Part shown: positions 56,688-64,000 of the stretch, piece after piece | Position numbering within the stretch: the first letter of the stretch is position 1 | Layout: every line of letters starts with the position of its first letter | NCBI RefSeq assembly: GCF_902859745.1 | Contig: NZ_CADIJW010000027.1 | Location: forward strand, 1 to 64,000 | Direction of reading: 5' to 3' | DNA from: Achromobacter dolens | GTDB lineage: Bacteria > Pseudomonadota > Gammaproteobacteria > Burkholderiales > Burkholderiaceae_B | Length of the DNA: 64,000 nucleotides | Program-made: the position numbers and the translations under genes | The notes under the pieces: generated by a model | The model's input: only the letters and a program-made list of their open reading frames with translations | Database searches by the model: none | What the model was told of the DNA's origin: nothing

Positions 56688-58472
56688 ATGCCTCCCGTTT
56701 CCTCTTCCGTGCGCGCCTTGCGGCTGGGCGACTTCACCACCGACAAGCGTGTCGTGCTGCTGATGGCGCTGGCCGTGCCGACCGGCCTGGCCAGCGTGGC
56801 CGCCGCCTGGGCCTTGCTGCGCCTGATCGCGCTGTGCACCAACCTGGCCTACCACGGCCTGTTCTCGTTCGCCGACCTGCCCATCACCACCGGCCGCCTG
56901 GGGCCGGCGTCGGTGGCCATTCCCGTCATTGGCTGCCTCATCATCGGCCTGATGGCGCGCTACGGCTCGGAGAAGATCCGCGGCCACGGCATTCCGGAAG
57001 CGATGGAAGCCATCCTGATCGGCAAGAGCCGCATCGCGCCCAAGGTGGCGGTGCTCAAGCCCGTGTCGTCCGCCATCTCGATCGGCACTGGCGGTCCCTT
57101 CGGCGCGGAAGGCCCCATCATCATGACCGGCGGGGCCATCGGCTCGCTGCTGGCGCAGACCATCCACCTGAACGACGGCGAGCGCAAGACGCTGCTGGTG
57201 GCCGGCGCCGCCGCGGGCATGACGGCGATCTTCGCCACGCCCCTGGCGGCGGTATTGCTGGCGGTGGAGCTGCTGCTGTTCGAGTGGAAGCCGCGCAGCT
57301 TCCTGCCGGTGGCCACCGCGGCGCTGGTGGCGGCCGTGGCGCGCGCCTTCGCGCTCGATGGCGGGCCGGTCTTCAGCTATGCCGGCGTCATGGCATTCAC
57401 CCCGTGGCATCTGGTGGCCTGCGCCGCCGTGGGCGTGCTGGCGGGGCTGGGCTCGGGCGCGCTGACGGCACTGGTCTACGCGGCCGAGGACCTGTTCGAG
57501 AAACTGCCGCTGCACTGGATGTGGTGGCCGGCGCTGGGCGGCCTGGCCATCGGCATCGGCGGCCTGATCGATCCGGCCGCGCTGGGCGTGGGCTACGACA
57601 ACATCCGCCATCTGCTGGCGGGCGACCTGGCCTTGCAGGCGGTGTTGCTGCTGCTGGTGGTGAAGGTGGCGATCTGGTCGATCGCGCTGGGCTCGGGCAC
57701 CTCGGGCGGGGTGCTGGCGCCTTTGCTGATCTTCGGCGGCGCGCTCGGCGCGCTGGCCACGCCGCTGCTGCCGCCGGCCGCGCCGGGCTTCTGGGCGCTG
57801 GTGGGCATGGCGGCGATGATGGGCGGCACCATGCGGGCGCCCTTGACGGCTACTTTGTTCGCGGTCGAGCTGACCGGCAACCTGGGGGCCTTGCTGCCGG
57901 TGCTGGCGGCCTGCGTGTTCGCCTACGGCGTCACGGTGCTGCTGCTGCGCCGCTCGATCCTGACTGAAAAGATCGCGCGGCGCGGCCACCATGTCAGCCG
58001 CGAGTACCGCGTCGATCCGTTCGACCTGCTGCGCGCCAGCCAGGTGATGACCACGCCGGCGCAGACGCTGCCCGACAGCCTGACGGTGGCGCAGGCGATC
58101 GCGCATTTCACCACCGCGCAACCGGTCCACACCAGCTATCCCGTGGTCGATGAGGTCGGGGCGGCGGTGGGCGAGGTGACGCGCGCCGACAGCCTGGCCT
58201 GGGCGCTGGAACCGGCACTGCATGGGCGGACGCTGGCGCAGGCGCTGTCAGGGCGAGAACTGGTCCATGGCTTTCCCGAGGAACTGGCCAGCCAGATCGC
58301 CGACCGCATGGCGCTGTCCGGCGCTGGCCGCGTGCCGATCCTGGACCGCGACAGCGGCCGGGTGCTGGGCATCGTCGGCCGCAAGGACCTGTTCTGCAGC
58401 CGCGCCCGGCGGCTGCGCGAGGAAGCCGAGCGCGCGTCGTTCCTGCGGCGGGCGTCGTCCGCGGGCGGCTGA
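56688..58472 (+). CDS. ClC family chloride channel/antiporter with CBS domains
   Basis: 594 residues from ATG 56688. ClC selectivity filter motifs: GHGIPEAMEAIL (G-x-G-I-P), GTGGPFGAEGPIIMTGGAIGS (GxEGP with the gating Glu) and GSGTSGGVLAPLLIFGGALG (GxxxP). After about ten helices a cytoplasmic CBS pair spans about residues 445-580 (ASQVMTTPAQTLPDSLTVAQAI and RVPILDRDSGRVLGIVGRKDLF). It exchanges or conducts Cl- or related anions. It is divergent from MarR and close to the HPP-CBS gene. Confidence 0.92.
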   Translation: MPPVSSSVRALRLGDFTTDKRVVLLMALAVPTGLASVAAAWALLRLIALCTNLAYHGLFSFADLPITTGRLGPASVAIPVIGCLIIGLMARYGSEKIRGHGIPEAMEAILIGKSRIAPKVAVLKPVSSAISIGTGGPFGAEGPIIMTGGAIGSLLAQTIHLNDGERKTLLVAGAAAGMTAIFATPLAAVLLAVELLLFEWKPRSFLPVATAALVAAVARAFALDGGPVFSYAGVMAFTPWHLVACAAVGVLAGLGSGALTALVYAAEDLFEKLPLHWMWWPALGGLAIGIGGLIDPAALGVGYDNIRHLLAGDLALQAVLLLLVVKVAIWSIALGSGTSGGVLAPLLIFGGALGALATPLLPPAAPGFWALVGMAAMMGGTMRAPLTATLFAVELTGNLGALLPVLAACVFAYGVTVLLLRRSILTEKIARRGHHVSREYRVDPFDLLRASQVMTTPAQTLPDSLTVAQAIAHFTTAQPVHTSYPVVDEVGAAVGEVTRADSLAWALEPALHGRTLAQALSGRELVHGFPEELASQIADRMALSGAGRVPILDRDSGRVLGIVGRKDLFCSRARRLREEAERASFLRRASSAGG

Positions 58473-58505
58473 ATCCATCGGCCGCCTCGACGGGCGGACG
58501 CCAGG

Positions 58506-59402
58506 CTAGGCGCGGTCGTCGGCCGCGCGCAATTGCCAGAGGGCGTCGAGCACGTGCTGGGTGGCGCGTTCGACCTGCCCGTCGCGATGGGCGATGCCCA
58601 GCGGCCGCCACAGCGCCGGGCGCAGCGGCCGCATGGCGATGCGCGGGTCGGCCTGAGGCGCGGTGGCTTCGTGCGGCAGCAGCGTGGCGCCGTAGCCGGC
58701 CGCCACCAGGCTCTTGATGGCATCGTTGTAGTTCAGTTGGATGCGCGGCCGCGGCTGCAGCCCGGCGCTGGCGAACCATTCGCCGGTCTGGCGCGACAGG
58801 CGCGTGCTGGCGTCGTTCAGGATCAGCGGCCGGTCGCCAAGCCAGGCCGGCGTGACGCGCGCCGGCGGGTTCCAGGCGGCGGGCAGGAAAGCCATGATGG
58901 GATCGCGCCGCCAGGGCCGCAGCACCAGGCCCGGCACCGGCGGCTGCGGCAACGCCACCAGGCCCACGTCGAGCGCGCCGTCGCCCAGTTGCTGCAGGGT
59001 TTCCTGCGAGGTCAGCACGGCCACCTGGACATCGATGCCCGGGTGTTCGCGGCCAAGCGTTTCCAGCGCCTGCGGCAGCAGGTGGGCGATGGCGCCGGTC
59101 GACGCCCCCAACCGCACCCGGCCGGCCAGGCCCTGCACCTGGCGCTGCACGTCGTCGAGCGCCTGGTCGGCCTCGGCCAGGATGCGGCGCGCGCGCTCCA
59201 GCAGGGTGTCGCCGATGGGCGTGGGGCGGACCTGGCCGCGCTTGCGCGTCAGCAGCGTCGCGCCGACGCGCGCCTCCAGGTCGGCCACGTGCAGGCTGAC
59301 GGTGGGCGGCGCCAGGTGCAGCGCACGGGCGGCGTCGGCGAAAGAACCGAGGTCGGCGATGGCGACCAGGGTGCGCAGGCGGTCCAGGTTGATTTCACGC
59401 AT
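58506..59402 (-). CDS. LysR-type regulator
   Basis: 298 residues. [50 protein letters not shown], followed by [26 protein letters not shown]. The effector domain begins [21 protein letters not shown]. It is divergent from argC with repeats between, including TTCAG-N5-CTGAA at its own start. It may regulate the argC-type gene, which would be unusual for arginine synthesis and suggests a separate physiological role. Confidence 0.88.
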   Translation of the reverse strand: MREINLDRLRTLVAIADLGSFADAARALHLAPPTVSLHVADLEARVGATLLTRKRGQVRPTPIGDTLLERARRILAEADQALDDVQRQVQGLAGRVRLGASTGAIAHLLPQALETLGREHPGIDVQVAVLTSQETLQQLGDGALDVGLVALPQPPVPGLVLRPWRRDPIMAFLPAAWNPPARVTPAWLGDRPLILNDASTRLSRQTGEWFASAGLQPRPRIQLNYNDAIKSLVAAGYGATLLPHEATAPQADPRIAMRPLRPALWRPLGIAHRDGQVERATQHVLDALWQLRAADDRA

Positions 59403-59412
59403 GGCGGTTTCG

Positions 59413-59427
59413 TTCAGGAATTCTGAA
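59413..59427. promoter_or_regulatory. Inverted repeat TTCAG-GAATT-CTGAA
   Basis: Perfect 5-base arms 11 bases upstream of the LysR start. GTCG (59432-59435) and CGAC (59446-59449) form a second, weaker repeat just beyond. Both lie in the LysR/argC gap and could be LysR-type sites. Confidence 0.55.
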
Positions 59428-59545
59428 TCTTGTCGTCATGATATTCGACTTTTCGTATGGCGTGAGATCGGCAATCATGAACACCCGGATCCATTTTCGA
59501 CCCAGTCCGCCGGCGCCACGCCGGCTCTTTCGCAAGGCCACGCAC

Positions 59546-60490
59546 ATGACGCATCCCCTAGTATTCATCGACGGCGACCAGGGCACCACCGGTCTGCAGA
59601 TCCACGAACGGCTGCGGGGCCGCACCGACCTGCGCCTGCTGACGCTGGCCGAGGGCGACCGCAAGGATCCGAGGCGGCGCGCCGAGGCCATCAACGCCAG
59701 CGACATCGCCATCCTGTGCCTGCCCGACGAGCCCGCGCGCCAGGCGGTGGCGTCCATCGTCAATCCCGAGGTGCGGGTGATCGACGCGAGTTCGGCGCAC
59801 CGCACCACCGCGGGCTGGGTCTACGGCTTCCCGGAAATGGACGCCGGGCAGGCGCAGCGCATCGCCCAGGCCAAGCGCGTCAGCAATCCTGGCTGCTACC
59901 CAACGGGCGCCATCGCCCTGCTGCGCCCGCTGGTGCAGGCCGGCCTGGTGCCGGCCGACTATCCGTTCAGCGTGTACGCGGTGTCCGGCTATTCGGGCGG
60001 CGGCCGCGCCAGCGTCGATGCCTATGAGGGGCCGGGCGCCACCGGCGGGCTGGCCTTCCAGGTCTACGGACTGGGCCTGGCGCACAAGCACACCCCGGAA
60101 ATCGAGCGCCACGCCGGCCTGACACAGCGGCCCGTGTTTGTGCCGTCGTACGGCGCGTTCCGCCAGGGCATCGTGCTGACCGTGCCGCTGCAACTGCGGC
60201 TGCTGCCCGCTGGCGTCAGCGCCGCGCGCTTGCAGGACTGCCTGGCCGGACACTATGCCGGCGCCCGCCACGTGCAGGTGGTGGCGGCGCAGGACGCGGC
60301 GGCGCACACGTTCCTGGACCCGCAGGCGCTCAACGGCACCAACGACCTGCGGCTGGCCGTGTACGGCAACGCTGACCATGGCCAGGTGCTGCTGAGCGCG
60401 GTGTTCGACAATCTCGGCAAGGGCGCGTCGGGCGCGGCGGTGCAGAGCCTGGATCTGATGCTGGACGCGCTGGCCCTGGCCGAGGCCTGA
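59546..60490 (+). CDS. argC: N-acetyl-gamma-glutamyl-phosphate reductase, short (type 2) form
   Basis: 314 residues from ATG 59546, with AAGG 8 bases upstream; two earlier in-frame ATGs overlap the control region. The N-terminal [18 protein letters not shown] is the short-form NADP-binding start. The catalytic Cys is in [18 protein letters not shown], and the partner His is in [16 protein letters not shown]. It makes N-acetylglutamate semialdehyde in arginine synthesis. No other arg gene is nearby, as is common for the short form. Confidence 0.92.
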   Translation: MTHPLVFIDGDQGTTGLQIHERLRGRTDLRLLTLAEGDRKDPRRRAEAINASDIAILCLPDEPARQAVASIVNPEVRVIDASSAHRTTAGWVYGFPEMDAGQAQRIAQAKRVSNPGCYPTGAIALLRPLVQAGLVPADYPFSVYAVSGYSGGGRASVDAYEGPGATGGLAFQVYGLGLAHKHTPEIERHAGLTQRPVFVPSYGAFRQGIVLTVPLQLRLLPAGVSAARLQDCLAGHYAGARHVQVVAAQDAAAHTFLDPQALNGTNDLRLAVYGNADHGQVLLSAVFDNLGKGASGAAVQSLDLMLDALALAEA

Positions 60491-60596
60491 AGCGCCAGCG
60501 GTTTGTCAGGCGATTTCTGCTCAACTGGGCAGGCGCTGCCGTTCCGGCCGCGCCTGCCTGGGATCCCCTGCCTGGAATCCGCCGCCTGAAGCTTGC

Positions 60597-61115
60597 ATGA
60601 CCCTGGAAATCCTGCACCGCACGCCGCTCTGGGTATGGGCCCTGTTCGCGCTGCTGCTGTACCGCGGCATACGCGCGCTGCGGCCGCGTCAGCTCTCGGT
60701 GTCGCGCACTTTCCTGTTGCCGGTGCTGTTCCTGGTCTGGGTGTTGGTGTCGATCCATGGGGAGGTCACGGACCTGCGGACCGCCTACGAGGCTTTCGCG
60801 GCCGGCATGGCCGTGGGCGGCGTGCTCGGCTGGATCTTGTGGTCGCGGGCCGGCCGCGCCACCTATCACCAGGAAACAGGCATGATCGAGCGGCCGGGGT
60901 CGCCGATCACGCTGGTCCTGCTGGTGCTGGCCTTCGCGTCCAAGTTCGTGCTGATGACGATGCTGGCGCGCAACCACGGACTGGCCGCCGATGCCGTGTT
61001 CTCGGCGGCATTTGGCGGCGTATCCGGGCTGGTCGACGGCATGTTCTGGGGCGGCACGCTGTCGCAGGTGTGGCACCTGCGACACCTGGCACTGCCGCCG
61101 CTGGCGCGGCGCTGA
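60597..61115 (+). CDS. DUF6622-like inner-membrane protein
   Basis: 172 residues from ATG 60597. Starts MTLEILHRTPLWVWALFALLLYRGIRAL, a form I associate with the DUF6622 family. Four to five hydrophobic segments: 12-24, 40-56, 68-84, 104-121 and 135-152. No known function. Position after argC is probably incidental. The preceding gap (60491-60596) holds two CTGCCTGG(G/A)ATCC direct repeats. Confidence 0.65.
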   Translation: MTLEILHRTPLWVWALFALLLYRGIRALRPRQLSVSRTFLLPVLFLVWVLVSIHGEVTDLRTAYEAFAAGMAVGGVLGWILWSRAGRATYHQETGMIERPGSPITLVLLVLAFASKFVLMTMLARNHGLAADAVFSAAFGGVSGLVDGMFWGGTLSQVWHLRHLALPPLARR

Positions 61116-61191
61116 CACGGCGGGCGCCAGGCGGACACGTCGGCCGGCGGTGGCTGCCCGCTTCCTTGCGCGAGCCTGTTGCGAGATCCGA

Positions 61192-62118
61192 TCACATCGA
61201 TGCGCCCGCCGAGCCGCCCGCATCGCGGTCCGCCAGCGTGTCCACCACCAGCGTGCGCAGCCAGCGCGTGCCGGGGTCGCTCTCGAAACGCGGGTGCCAG
61301 TGCACCGTGACGCTCAGCGGCGGCAACGCCAGCGGCAGCGGCCGGATCTCGAAGGCGTTGTCGCGGTTGAACCAGACCGCGGCGCGGTATGGCAGGGTGA
61401 CGGTCAGGTCGGTGCGTCGCACGATCTCGGCGGCGGCCGAGAAATGTGGCAACGTCAGGTACGGCTGGCGGTGCAGACCGGCTTCGCCTAACACGTCGTC
61501 CAACAGGCGGTGGGCGCTGGCGCGCGAGGCCACCAGAATGTGGTCGAGCCGCTTGAACTGGCCCCGCGTCAGCCCGGCCGACAACACCGGGTGGCCGCGC
61601 CGGCCCATGCAGGCATAGCGCTCGCTGAACAGGTCGGCGTGGCGCGTGTGGCGGCCCAGGCCGGCCAGGTTGCCGATGGCCAGGTCGATGTCGCCATCCT
61701 TGAGCGCCTGCGGCAGTTGTTCCAGCGCCACCTCCACCACCTCCACCTGCAGGCGCGGCGCCAGCGCGTGCACGCGTTCCATCAGGCTGGGCAGGAACAC
61801 CATCTCGCCGATATCCGACATCGACAGCCGGAACCGCCGCGTGCTGCTGGCAGGTTCGAAATGCTGCCGCAGGCTGACCGCCTCGGCAAAGCTGTTCATG
61901 CCGCGTTCGATCGGGTCGGCCAGCGCGAAGGCCACCGGCGTGGGCCGCATGCCCGAAGGGGTGCGCACGAACAGGGGATCGTCGAACTTCTCGCGTAACC
62001 GGGCCAGGGCATAGCTCACAGCGGGCTGCGTCAATTGCAGGCGCTGGGCCGCGCGGGTGACGCTGCGTTCATGCAGCACCGTCAGGAAAACCCGCATGAG
62101 ATTCAAGTCGAAGTCCAC
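61192..62118 (-). CDS. LysR-type regulator, NodD/NahR-like subgroup
   Basis: 308 residues. HTH: MDFDLNLMRVFLTVLHERSVTRAAQRLQLTQPAVSYALARLREKF, then DPLFVRTPSGMRPTPVA. The effector domain contains FRLSMSDIGEMVFLPSLMERV, the subgroup with NahR and LinR. It is divergent from an acyl-CoA ligase gene and is probably its activator in response to an aromatic or carnitine-type acid; the ligand is inferred only from context. Confidence 0.9.
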   Translation of the reverse strand: MDFDLNLMRVFLTVLHERSVTRAAQRLQLTQPAVSYALARLREKFDDPLFVRTPSGMRPTPVAFALADPIERGMNSFAEAVSLRQHFEPASSTRRFRLSMSDIGEMVFLPSLMERVHALAPRLQVEVVEVALEQLPQALKDGDIDLAIGNLAGLGRHTRHADLFSERYACMGRRGHPVLSAGLTRGQFKRLDHILVASRASAHRLLDDVLGEAGLHRQPYLTLPHFSAAAEIVRRTDLTVTLPYRAAVWFNRDNAFEIRPLPLALPPLSVTVHWHPRFESDPGTRWLRTLVVDTLADRDAGGSAGASM

Positions 62119-62141
62119 GCTCGCCCTTGTTATCAGTGTGG

Positions 62142-62167
62142 TTTATGCAATGAATAATACCCATAAA
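62142..62167. promoter_or_regulatory. LysR-type inverted repeat TTTATG-N14-CATAAA
   Basis: Exact 6-base arms (62142-62147, 62162-62167), with a third CATAAA at 62175-62180. It ends just upstream of the -35 box of the ligase promoter, where LysR activators usually bind. Confidence 0.55.
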
Positions 62168-62168
62168 T

Positions 62169-62197
62169 TTGACACATAAATAGTTGATTCCTAGACT
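62169..62197 (+). promoter_or_regulatory. Sigma-70-like promoter TTGACA-17-TAGACT
   Basis: Consensus -35 TTGACA (62169-62174), -10 TAGACT (62192-62197), ideal 17-base spacer, 60 bases before the ligase ATG. It is preceded by the LysR-type repeat. Confidence 0.7.
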
Positions 62198-62257
62198 AAT
62201 TTTCACGAGCCGCGGCAGTGACCATGCGGCCGCCGACAACAAGGGGAAGAGCACGTC

Positions 62258-63841
62258 ATGCATGCATTGACTTTGCCGTCGCTGTTGCGCGACCAGGCGG
62301 CGCGCCAGGGAACGCGGCCGTGGATCCAGGCGCCGGGCGGGGCGTTGCGGTACGCCGAGGCGCCCGCGCACGCGGCCCGCTGGGCGGCCCTGCTGGCCCA
62401 GGCCGGCGTGGCCCGTGGCGACCGCGTCGGCCTGATGGCGGGCAACCGCATCGAGTTCATGTCGCTGGTGCTGGGCTGCGGCTGGCTGGGCGCGGTGGTG
62501 GTGCCGATCAACACCGCGTCGCGCGGCATGCAGTTGCAGCACATCCTGGCCAACAGCGGTTGCGTGCTGCTGGTGGCGGATCGGGCCTCCTGTCCCGCGC
62601 TGGCCGGCCTCGACGCCGCCGGCCTGGCCCTGCGCCAGATCTGGCTGCTGGACGATGGCGCGGACGGCTCGGCCGCCGCTGCGTCCGGCCTGCCGGCCCC
62701 CGCCGCCGCGCTGCCGGCCTTGCCGGACGGGCTCGCGCCCGAGGCCGACCTCGGCCCCGGCGATACGCTGGCGATTCTCTACACCTCCGGCACCTCGGGT
62801 CTGTCCAAGGGCGTGTGCTGCCCGCACGCGCAATTCCATTGGTGGGGCGTCATCGCCGCCCGCAACCTGGAGATCGGCGCCGACGACGTGCTCTACACCA
62901 GCCTGCCGCTGTTCCATACCAACGCGCTGAACGCCTGTTTCCAGGCGCTGGCGACCGGCGCCTCGATCGTCTGCGACGAGCGCTTTTCGGTCAGCCGCTA
63001 TTTCGAGCGGCTGGCGGCCACCGGCGCCACCGTCACCTATCTGCTGGGCGCGATGGTGCCGATGTTGCTGGCGCGTGAAACGTCGGCGGCCGAACGCGGC
63101 CACCGCACCCGCATCGCGCTGGCGCCGGGCGTGCCCGAACGCTTCCATGCCGTCTTCACCGAGCGCACCGGCATCGCGCTGCTGGAAGGCTACGGCTCCA
63201 CTGAAACCAACTTCGCGCTGGGCGGCACGCTGGCCGAGCAGCGGCCGGGCGCCATGGGCCGGGTCGCGCCCGAGTTCGACGCCATCGTCGCGGACGAGCA
63301 CGACGCGCCGCTGCCGGACGGCGAGGCCGGCGAACTGCTGCTGCGGGCGCGGCCGCCGTTCGCCATCGCCACCGGCTACTTCGGCATGGCCGACAAGACG
63401 GTCGAGGCCTGGCGCAACCTGTGGTTCCACACCGGCGACCGCGTGGTGCGCGACGCCGACGGCTACTTCCGCTTCCTGGACCGCATGAAGGACGCGATCC
63501 GCCGGCGCGGCGAGAACATCTCGTCGTACGAGGTCGAGCAGGTGCTGCTGGCGCATCCGTCGGTGGCGGTGGCGGCGGTCTACGCCGTGCGCTCGGAGCT
63601 GGCCGAGGACGAGGTCATGGCGGCGCTGGTCTGCAAGCCGGGCTGCGCGCTCACGCCCGAGGCGCTGCTGGATTTCTGCCAGCCGCGCATGCCGTATTTC
63701 GCCGTGCCGCGCTATCTGCGCATGCTCGACGACCTGCCGCGCACCGAGAACGGCAAGGTCCGCAAGTTCCGGTTGCGCGATGAGGGCGTGACGGGCGACA
63801 CCTGGGATCGCGACGCCGCCGGCTACCGCGTGGCGCGCTGA
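62258..63841 (+). CDS. ATP-dependent acyl-CoA synthetase (ANL superfamily)
   Basis: 527 residues. Adenylation motifs in order: A3 LAILYTSGTSGLSKGVCCPH (about residues 170-189), A5 LEGYGSTETNF, A7/A8 WFHTGDRVVRDADGYFRFLDRMKDAIRRRGENISSYEVE and A10 with catalytic Lys in TENGKVRKFRLR. The closest style is the crotonobetaine/carnitine-CoA ligase (CaiC) branch, but the acid cannot be specified. It activates a carboxylic acid to its CoA thioester in the cytoplasm. The MFS symporter gene follows 35 bases downstream and may import the acid. Confidence 0.88.
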   Translation: MHALTLPSLLRDQAARQGTRPWIQAPGGALRYAEAPAHAARWAALLAQAGVARGDRVGLMAGNRIEFMSLVLGCGWLGAVVVPINTASRGMQLQHILANSGCVLLVADRASCPALAGLDAAGLALRQIWLLDDGADGSAAAASGLPAPAAALPALPDGLAPEADLGPGDTLAILYTSGTSGLSKGVCCPHAQFHWWGVIAARNLEIGADDVLYTSLPLFHTNALNACFQALATGASIVCDERFSVSRYFERLAATGATVTYLLGAMVPMLLARETSAAERGHRTRIALAPGVPERFHAVFTERTGIALLEGYGSTETNFALGGTLAEQRPGAMGRVAPEFDAIVADEHDAPLPDGEAGELLLRARPPFAIATGYFGMADKTVEAWRNLWFHTGDRVVRDADGYFRFLDRMKDAIRRRGENISSYEVEQVLLAHPSVAVAAVYAVRSELAEDEVMAALVCKPGCALTPEALLDFCQPRMPYFAVPRYLRMLDDLPRTENGKVRKFRLRDEGVTGDTWDRDAAGYRVAR

Positions 63842-63876
63842 ATCCCGTCCATATATATAAAACAAGGGGTAAGACC

Positions 63877-64000
63877 ATGACGTTGGCATACCAGGGCGCG
63901 GCGCAGAGCGCCGACGAGCAGGCCCGCAGGAAGCGCACGCGGCGGGTGGTGATGGCGTCCGTCGCGGGCAACGCGATGGAGTGGTACGACTTTTTCATCT
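63877..64000 (+). CDS. MFS metabolite:H+ symporter, start only
   Basis: The first 41 codons are in the window. ATG 63877 has AAGGGG upstream. After a basic cytoplasmic start (ADEQARRKRTRRVVMAS) the protein enters helix 1 with AGNAMEWYDFFI, the signature of the ProP/ShiA/KgtP metabolite:H+ symporter group. It is cut by the window end. It shares an operon with the acyl-CoA ligase and probably imports that enzyme's substrate. Confidence 0.8.
   Translation, partial: MTLAYQGAAQSADEQARRKRTRRVVMASVAGNAMEWYDFFI

Overview
The window is very GC-rich chromosomal DNA that looks like Alcaligenaceae (Achromobacter/Bordetella group, Betaproteobacteria). The basis is inference from content: four Bug-type (TctC) solute-binding proteins, many LysR and GntR regulators divergent from small catabolic operons, a muconate-cycloisomerase locus, a FecIR-TonB iron locus and strong GC3 bias. 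I see no rRNA, tRNA, CRISPR array, transposase or prophage. Only the two phospholipase-A2-like genes at 42.5-43.9 and 50.5-52.0 kb look visibly lower in GC and foreign.

Layout. 1-3.3 kb: end of a NitT/TauT-type ABC permease, a small secreted protein, a membrane-anchored BNR-propeller protein and a GNAT acetyltransferase. 3.3-14.3 kb: three modules of the same design, each with a divergent regulator, a catabolic enzyme and an orphan Bug receptor (GntR/IlvD-type dehydratase-RraA-Bug; GntR/DapA-like-Bug; LysR/CatB-Bug). A strong promoter plus hairpin terminator at 8.02-8.15 kb marks a likely small RNA. 14.4-23.5 kb: small membrane proteins, two methyltransferases, a distant transglutaminase-like protein, a LysR/RidA pair, a cysteine-free 513-residue protein, a lipoprotein and a DUF4189 protein. 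23.6-27.4 kb: a fourth module (LysR / pyroglutamyl peptidase, epoxide-hydrolase-like protein, Bug).

27.4-41.1 kb is a sulfur island. An eight-gene operon encodes two binding proteins, a PLP aminotransferase, two permeases, an ATPase, a cysteine-dioxygenase-type cupin and a cystathionine beta-lyase-type enzyme. It is followed by a VOC protein, a CysB-type regulator, an unusual fusion of a cysteine-dioxygenase cupin to four rhodanese-like domains, a periplasmic sulfurtransferase and a YeeE/YedE (TsuA-like) transporter. Together they could import sulfur amino acids, release or oxidise their sulfur, and shuttle sulfane sulfur or thiosulfate.

41.3-52.0 kb holds two paralogous cassettes, each a membrane-anchored PD40-type propeller protein followed by a signal-less protein with a phospholipase A2 signature (DxxCxxHDxxY). 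A Fur-box-controlled FecI-FecR-TonB receptor-PepSY locus sits between them. I regard the cassettes as the best candidate for an undescribed system (secreted phospholipase effector plus periplasmic partner).

52.1-56 kb: a secreted GlcG/HbpS-type protein next to a histidine kinase and FixJ/LuxR-type regulator. Matching CTCCGTAG/CTACGGAG palindromes lie in front of both the HbpS-like gene and the kinase operon. 56-64 kb: an HPP-CBS membrane protein, MarR and ClC channel, LysR and short-form argC, a small membrane protein, and LysR divergent from an acyl-CoA ligase that precedes an MFS symporter cut by the window end.
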